From: Rhodococcus opacus B4
Lineage (GTDB): Bacteria > Actinomycetota > Actinomycetes > Mycobacteriales > Mycobacteriaceae
Length of the DNA: 64,000 nt
Direction of reading: 5' to 3'
Assembly: GCF_000010805.1 (NCBI RefSeq)
Contig: NC_012522.1
Location: 248,001-312,000 of the forward strand
Shown here in pieces: positions 60,660 to 64,000 of this stretch. The position numbers and the translations under genes were made by a program. Below the pieces are notes generated by a model. It did not search any database. It worked only from the letters and a program-made list of their open reading frames with translations, and was not told the origin of the DNA. Positions within the stretch are counted from its first letter, which is position 1. Each line of letters opens with the position of its first letter.

Positions 60660-63600
60660 TCAGTCCCCTTCGAGTTCGCCTTCGGTTTCGAGGTACACCT
60701 GCCGCAGGCCGTCGAGGGTCTGCTGCTCGGGGTGCTCCCACATGTCCCGCTCGGCCGCCTCGAGGAGTCGCTCGGCGATGCCGTGCAGGGCCCACGGATT
60801 GGACTGCTCCATGAACTTGCGGTTCTGCTCGTCCAGCACGTACGACTCCGCGAGCTTCTCGTACATCCAGTCGGCGACGACGTTGGTGGTGGCGTCGTAT
60901 CCGAACAGGTAGTCGACGGTGGCCGCCATCTCGAACGCACCCTTGTAGCCGTGGCGGCGCATCGCCTCGAGCCACCGCGGGTTCACGACGCGGGCGCGGA
61001 ACACCCGGGACGTCTCCTCCGACAGGGTTCGGGTGCGCACCGACTCGGGCCGGGTGCTGTCGCCGATGTACGCCTCGGGCGACTTCCCGGTGAGCGCCCG
61101 CACGGTCGCGACCATGCCGCCGTGGTACTGGAAGTAGTCGTCGGCGTCGGCGATGTCGTGTTCGCGGGTGTCGGTGTTCTTGGCCGCCACGGTGATTCGA
61201 CGATAGGCGGTCCGCATGTCGTCGGCGGCGGGGGCGCCGTCGAGTCCGCGGCCGTACGCGAAACCACCCCACGTGGTGTACACGTCGGCGAGGTCGGCGT
61301 CGCCGCGCCAGCTCTTGGAGTCGATGAGCTGCAGCAGCCCGGCCCCGTAGGTGCCCGGCTTCGACCCGAAGATGCGGGTGGTCGCGCGCCGTTCGTCGCC
61401 GTGCTCGGCGAGATCCGCCTGCGCATGTGCGCGCACGAAGTTGCTTTCGGCGGGTTCGTCCACCGCGGCGACGAGCCGGACGGCGTCGTCGAGCAGTGCC
61501 AGGACGTGCGGGAACGCATCACGAAAGAAGCCGCTGATCCGGACCGTGACGTCGATGCGCGGCCGGCCCAGTTCCTCGAGGTCGATCACCTCGAGGTTCA
61601 CTACGCGCCGGCTCGCCTCGTCCCACACCGGGCGCACGCCGAGGAGCGCGAACACCTCGGCGATGTCGTCGCCCGAGGTGCGCATCGCGGACGTGCCCCA
61701 CACGGACAGGCCCACCGACCGCGGCCACTCGCCGTGATCGGACTTGTAGCGGTCCAGCAACGATTCAGCCATCGCCTGACCGGTCTCCCAGGCGAGCCGC
61801 GACGGCACAGCCTTCGGGTCGACGGAGTAGAAGTTCCGGCCCGTGGGGAGCACGTTGATCAGGCCGCGCAGCGGCGACCCGCTCGGCCCCGCGGCGATGA
61901 AACCGCCGTCCAGCGCGTGCAGCACCTGTGCGATCTCGTTGTCCGTCTCCCGCAGCCGGGGCACCACCTCGGTGGCGGCGAAGCGCAGGATCTTCGCGAC
62001 CGTGGCGTCGGCCGTGAGGGTGTCGGCGGCGTCCGGGTTCCAGTCGGCGTCGTGCATGCCCTGCACCAGCGCGTGCGCCTGCTGCTCGATCTCGTCCACG
62101 CGGGTGCGGGATTCGTCGCCGTCCTCGCTGAGGCCGAGGGCCTCGCGGAGTCCGGGGACGTTCTGCTCGCCGCCCCACATCTGCCGGGCGCGCAGCATGG
62201 CGAGCACCAATTCGACCTCGGCGTCGTCCCGCGGCGCCTCGCCGAGAACGTGGAGGCCGTCGCGGATCTGGACGTCCTTGATCTCGCACAGCCAGCCGTC
62301 GACGTGCAGCAGCATGTCGTCGAACACGTCCTCCTCGGGACGTTCCTCGAGTCCGAGGTCGTGGTCCATCTTGGCGGCACGCATCAGCGTCCAGATCTGC
62401 TGGCGAATCGCGGGCAGCTTGGACGGGTCCAGTGCGGAGATGTTCGAGTGCTCGTCGAGGAGTTGCTCGAGTCGCGAGATGTCGCCGTAGCTCTCGGCGC
62501 GGGCCATCGGCGGGATCAGGTGATCGACGAGCGTCGCGTGGGCGCGGCGCTTGGCCTGTGTGCCCTCCCCCGGGTCGTTGACGAGGAACGGGTAGATCAG
62601 CGGCAGGTCGCCGAGCGCGGCGTCGGTGCCGCACGACGCGGACATGCCGAGCGTCTTACCGGGCAGCCACTCGAGGTTGCCGTGCTTGCCGAGATGGACG
62701 ACGGCGTCGGCACCGAAACCGCCTGCCGCGGCGTCCGCCGCAATCCATCGGTACGCGGCGAGGTAGTGGTGACTCGGCGGCAGGTCCGGGTCGTGGTAGA
62801 TCGCGACCGGCTTCTCCCCGAATCCGCGCGGCGGCTGCACCATCAGGACGAGGTTACCGAACTGCATTGCGGCGATGACGATTTCACCCGCAGGGTCCTG
62901 CGAGCGGTCGACGTACAGTTCGCCCGGCGCGGGTCCCCAGTGTTCCTCGACGCCCTCGCGCAGTTCCGCGGGCAGCGCGGAGAACCACTCGCGGTAGCGG
63001 GCGGCGGAGATCCGGATCGGGTTCCCCTCGAGTTGCTCCGCGGTCAGCCAGTCCGGGTCCTGGCCGCCGGCAGCGATGAGGGCATGGATCAAGGCGTCGC
63101 CGTCCCGGGCTGCGAGGCCGGGCACGGAATCCGGCCCGTCCGCGGGGCCCAGGTCGTAGCCGGCGGCCCGCATCTCGGTGAGCAACCGGATGGCGCTGGC
63201 CGGGGTGTCGAGGCCGACGGCGTTGCCGATGCGGGCGTGCTTCGTCGGGTACGCCGACAGCATGAGGGCGATCCTGCGCTCGGCCGCGGGGATGTGCCGG
63301 AGCCGGGCGTGCCGGACGGCGATGCCCGCGACCCGGGAGGCGCGCTCGGCGTCCGGAACGTAGGTGGACAGCCCGTCGGCGTCGATCTCCTTGAACGAGA
63401 ACGGCACCGTGATCAGCCGGCCGTCGAACTCGGGGACCGCGACCTGGGTGGCGACGTCGAGGGGGGACAGCCCGTCGTCGTTGGCCTCCCACGACTCCCG
63501 GCTGCTGGTCAGGCAGAGCCCCTGCAGGATCGGCACGTCCAGCGCGGCCAGCGCGGCGACGTCCCACGCCTCGTCGTCGCCCCCGGCCGAGACGCCGGCC

Positions 63601-64000
63601 GGCTTGGTGCCGCCGGCGGCGAGCACGGTGACCACCATCGCGTCCGCGCGGCGCAGCGTCGTCAGCAACTCCGGCTCGGCGGTACGCAGCGACGCGCAGA
63701 AGATCGGCAGCGGAGTGCCGCCCGCCGCCTCGACGGCGTCGCACAGGGCCTCGATGTAGCGGGTGTTCCCGGCCAGGTGCTGGGCGCGGTAGTAGAGAAC
63801 GGCGATCGTGGGGCGGCCCGCGTCGGCGTCGGGTGCGAACGGCGCGACACCCCAGCTCGGCAGGTGGACCGGCGCCTCGAACCCGTGACCGGTCAGCAGC
63901 ACGGTGTCCGACAGGAAGTGGTGCAGCTGGGCGAGGTTGTCGGCGCCGCCCTCGGCGAGATAGTTGTGCGCCTCCGCCGACACACCGGCCGCAACCGTCG
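60660..64000 (-). CDS. cobN: Cobaltochelatase subunit CobN (right edge truncates N-terminus)
   Basis: At least 1107 residues of the large subunit of aerobic ATP-dependent cobaltochelatase, which inserts cobalt into hydrogenobyrinate a,c-diamide in cobalamin synthesis. Family motifs seen include CVHLGKHGN-like VVHLGKHGNLEWLPGK, NDPGEGTQAKRRAHATLVDH, WGTSAMRTSGDDIAEVFALL, and the C-terminal RRHGYKGAFEMAATVDYLFG. The frame stays open to the window edge. The GTG at 63983 (SAEAHNYLAEGG) is inside the conserved region, so the true start lies beyond position 64000; full CobN is near 1200 residues. No other cob gene is visible on this side. Confidence 0.93.
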   Translation of the reverse strand, partial: TVAAGVSAEAHNYLAEGGADNLAQLHHFLSDTVLLTGHGFEAPVHLPSWGVAPFAPDADAGRPTIAVLYYRAQHLAGNTRYIEALCDAVEAAGGTPLPIFCASLRTAEPELLTTLRRADAMVVTVLAAGGTKPAGVSAGGDDEAWDVAALAALDVPILQGLCLTSSRESWEANDDGLSPLDVATQVAVPEFDGRLITVPFSFKEIDADGLSTYVPDAERASRVAGIAVRHARLRHIPAAERRIALMLSAYPTKHARIGNAVGLDTPASAIRLLTEMRAAGYDLGPADGPDSVPGLAARDGDALIHALIAAGGQDPDWLTAEQLEGNPIRISAARYREWFSALPAELREGVEEHWGPAPGELYVDRSQDPAGEIVIAAMQFGNLVLMVQPPRGFGEKPVAIYHDPDLPPSHHYLAAYRWIAADAAAGGFGADAVVHLGKHGNLEWLPGKTLGMSASCGTDAALGDLPLIYPFLVNDPGEGTQAKRRAHATLVDHLIPPMARAESYGDISRLEQLLDEHSNISALDPSKLPAIRQQIWTLMRAAKMDHDLGLEERPEEDVFDDMLLHVDGWLCEIKDVQIRDGLHVLGEAPRDDAEVELVLAMLRARQMWGGEQNVPGLREALGLSEDGDESRTRVDEIEQQAHALVQGMHDADWNPDAADTLTADATVAKILRFAATEVVPRLRETDNEIAQVLHALDGGFIAAGPSGSPLRGLINVLPTGRNFYSVDPKAVPSRLAWETGQAMAESLLDRYKSDHGEWPRSVGLSVWGTSAMRTSGDDIAEVFALLGVRPVWDEASRRVVNLEVIDLEELGRPRIDVTVRISGFFRDAFPHVLALLDDAVRLVAAVDEPAESNFVRAHAQADLAEHGDERRATTRIFGSKPGTYGAGLLQLIDSKSWRGDADLADVYTTWGGFAYGRGLDGAPAADDMRTAYRRITVAAKNTDTREHDIADADDYFQYHGGMVATVRALTGKSPEAYIGDSTRPESVRTRTLSEETSRVFRARVVNPRWLEAMRRHGYKGAFEMAATVDYLFGYDATTNVVADWMYEKLAESYVLDEQNRKFMEQSNPWALHGIAERLLEAAERDMWEHPEQQTLDGLRQVYLETEGELEGD

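Noticed and set aside
1..64000. tRNA, rRNA, CRISPR, insertion sequence, phage attachment site
   Set aside because: I looked for repeat-spacer arrays, transposase motifs, tRNA-like cloverleafs and terminal repeats and saw none that could be supported. The only large repeats are NRPS A domains.

Overview
The window is high-GC actinobacterial DNA. Gene content and order (rbpA, ppm1, lnt, an amidohydrolase, fxsA, plus an IdeR/DmdR-type iron box and leaderless starts) point to a mycolic-acid bacterium of the Rhodococcus/Nocardia group. I favour Rhodococcus, but no rRNA or other species marker is present.

Left half (1-33.8 kb): a nonribosomal peptide synthetase (NRPS) locus on the minus strand. 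A first NRPS gene runs off the left edge; its first 875 codons encode a starter-type condensation (C) domain, then an unpaired C-terminal half of a second C domain, then the start of an adenylation (A) domain. A small Cys-pair protein and rbpA (plus strand, preceded by a SigR/SigH-like promoter) follow. Next comes one 29.5-kb gene for a 9845-residue NRPS with nine C-A-T modules and a terminal thioesterase, and no epimerisation, methylation or oxidation domain. Specificity codes read by eye group the modules as X-Ser-Y-Y-X-Z-X-W-Ser. Modules 2 and 9 match the EntF serine code exactly; the rest have no confident substrate. Three pairs of A domains (3/4, 2/9, 1/5) share long, nearly identical DNA blocks limited to the A-domain core and richer in T-ending codons than their surroundings. 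This suggests gene conversion or cassette exchange inside the gene.

Middle (34-45.8 kb): the minus-strand run fxsA - amidohydrolase - lnt - ppm1 (lipoprotein N-acylation and polyprenol-phosphate-mannose synthesis) with tight or overlapping junctions. It is followed by a secreted protein, a NarL-type response regulator, CBS and YciI proteins, a GT-C-like membrane protein starting at a leaderless promoter, a RES/Xre toxin-antitoxin pair and a long-form glyceraldehyde-3-phosphate dehydrogenase.

Right part (46-64 kb): small metabolic and regulatory genes (cupin, VOC, GH43-like secreted protein, orphan sensor kinase, TauE/SafE permease, tldD-tldE, a mini membrane protein with an ANTAR protein, DUF418 with a divergent TetR gene and two matching operators, and a RibD-like reductase). 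An iron-box-preceded siderophore-binding lipoprotein gene is interrupted by an in-frame TAG. Then come an FAD oxidoreductase, a PPOX-class oxidoreductase and cobN, which runs off the right edge. No tRNA, rRNA, CRISPR array, IS element or phage gene was recognised.
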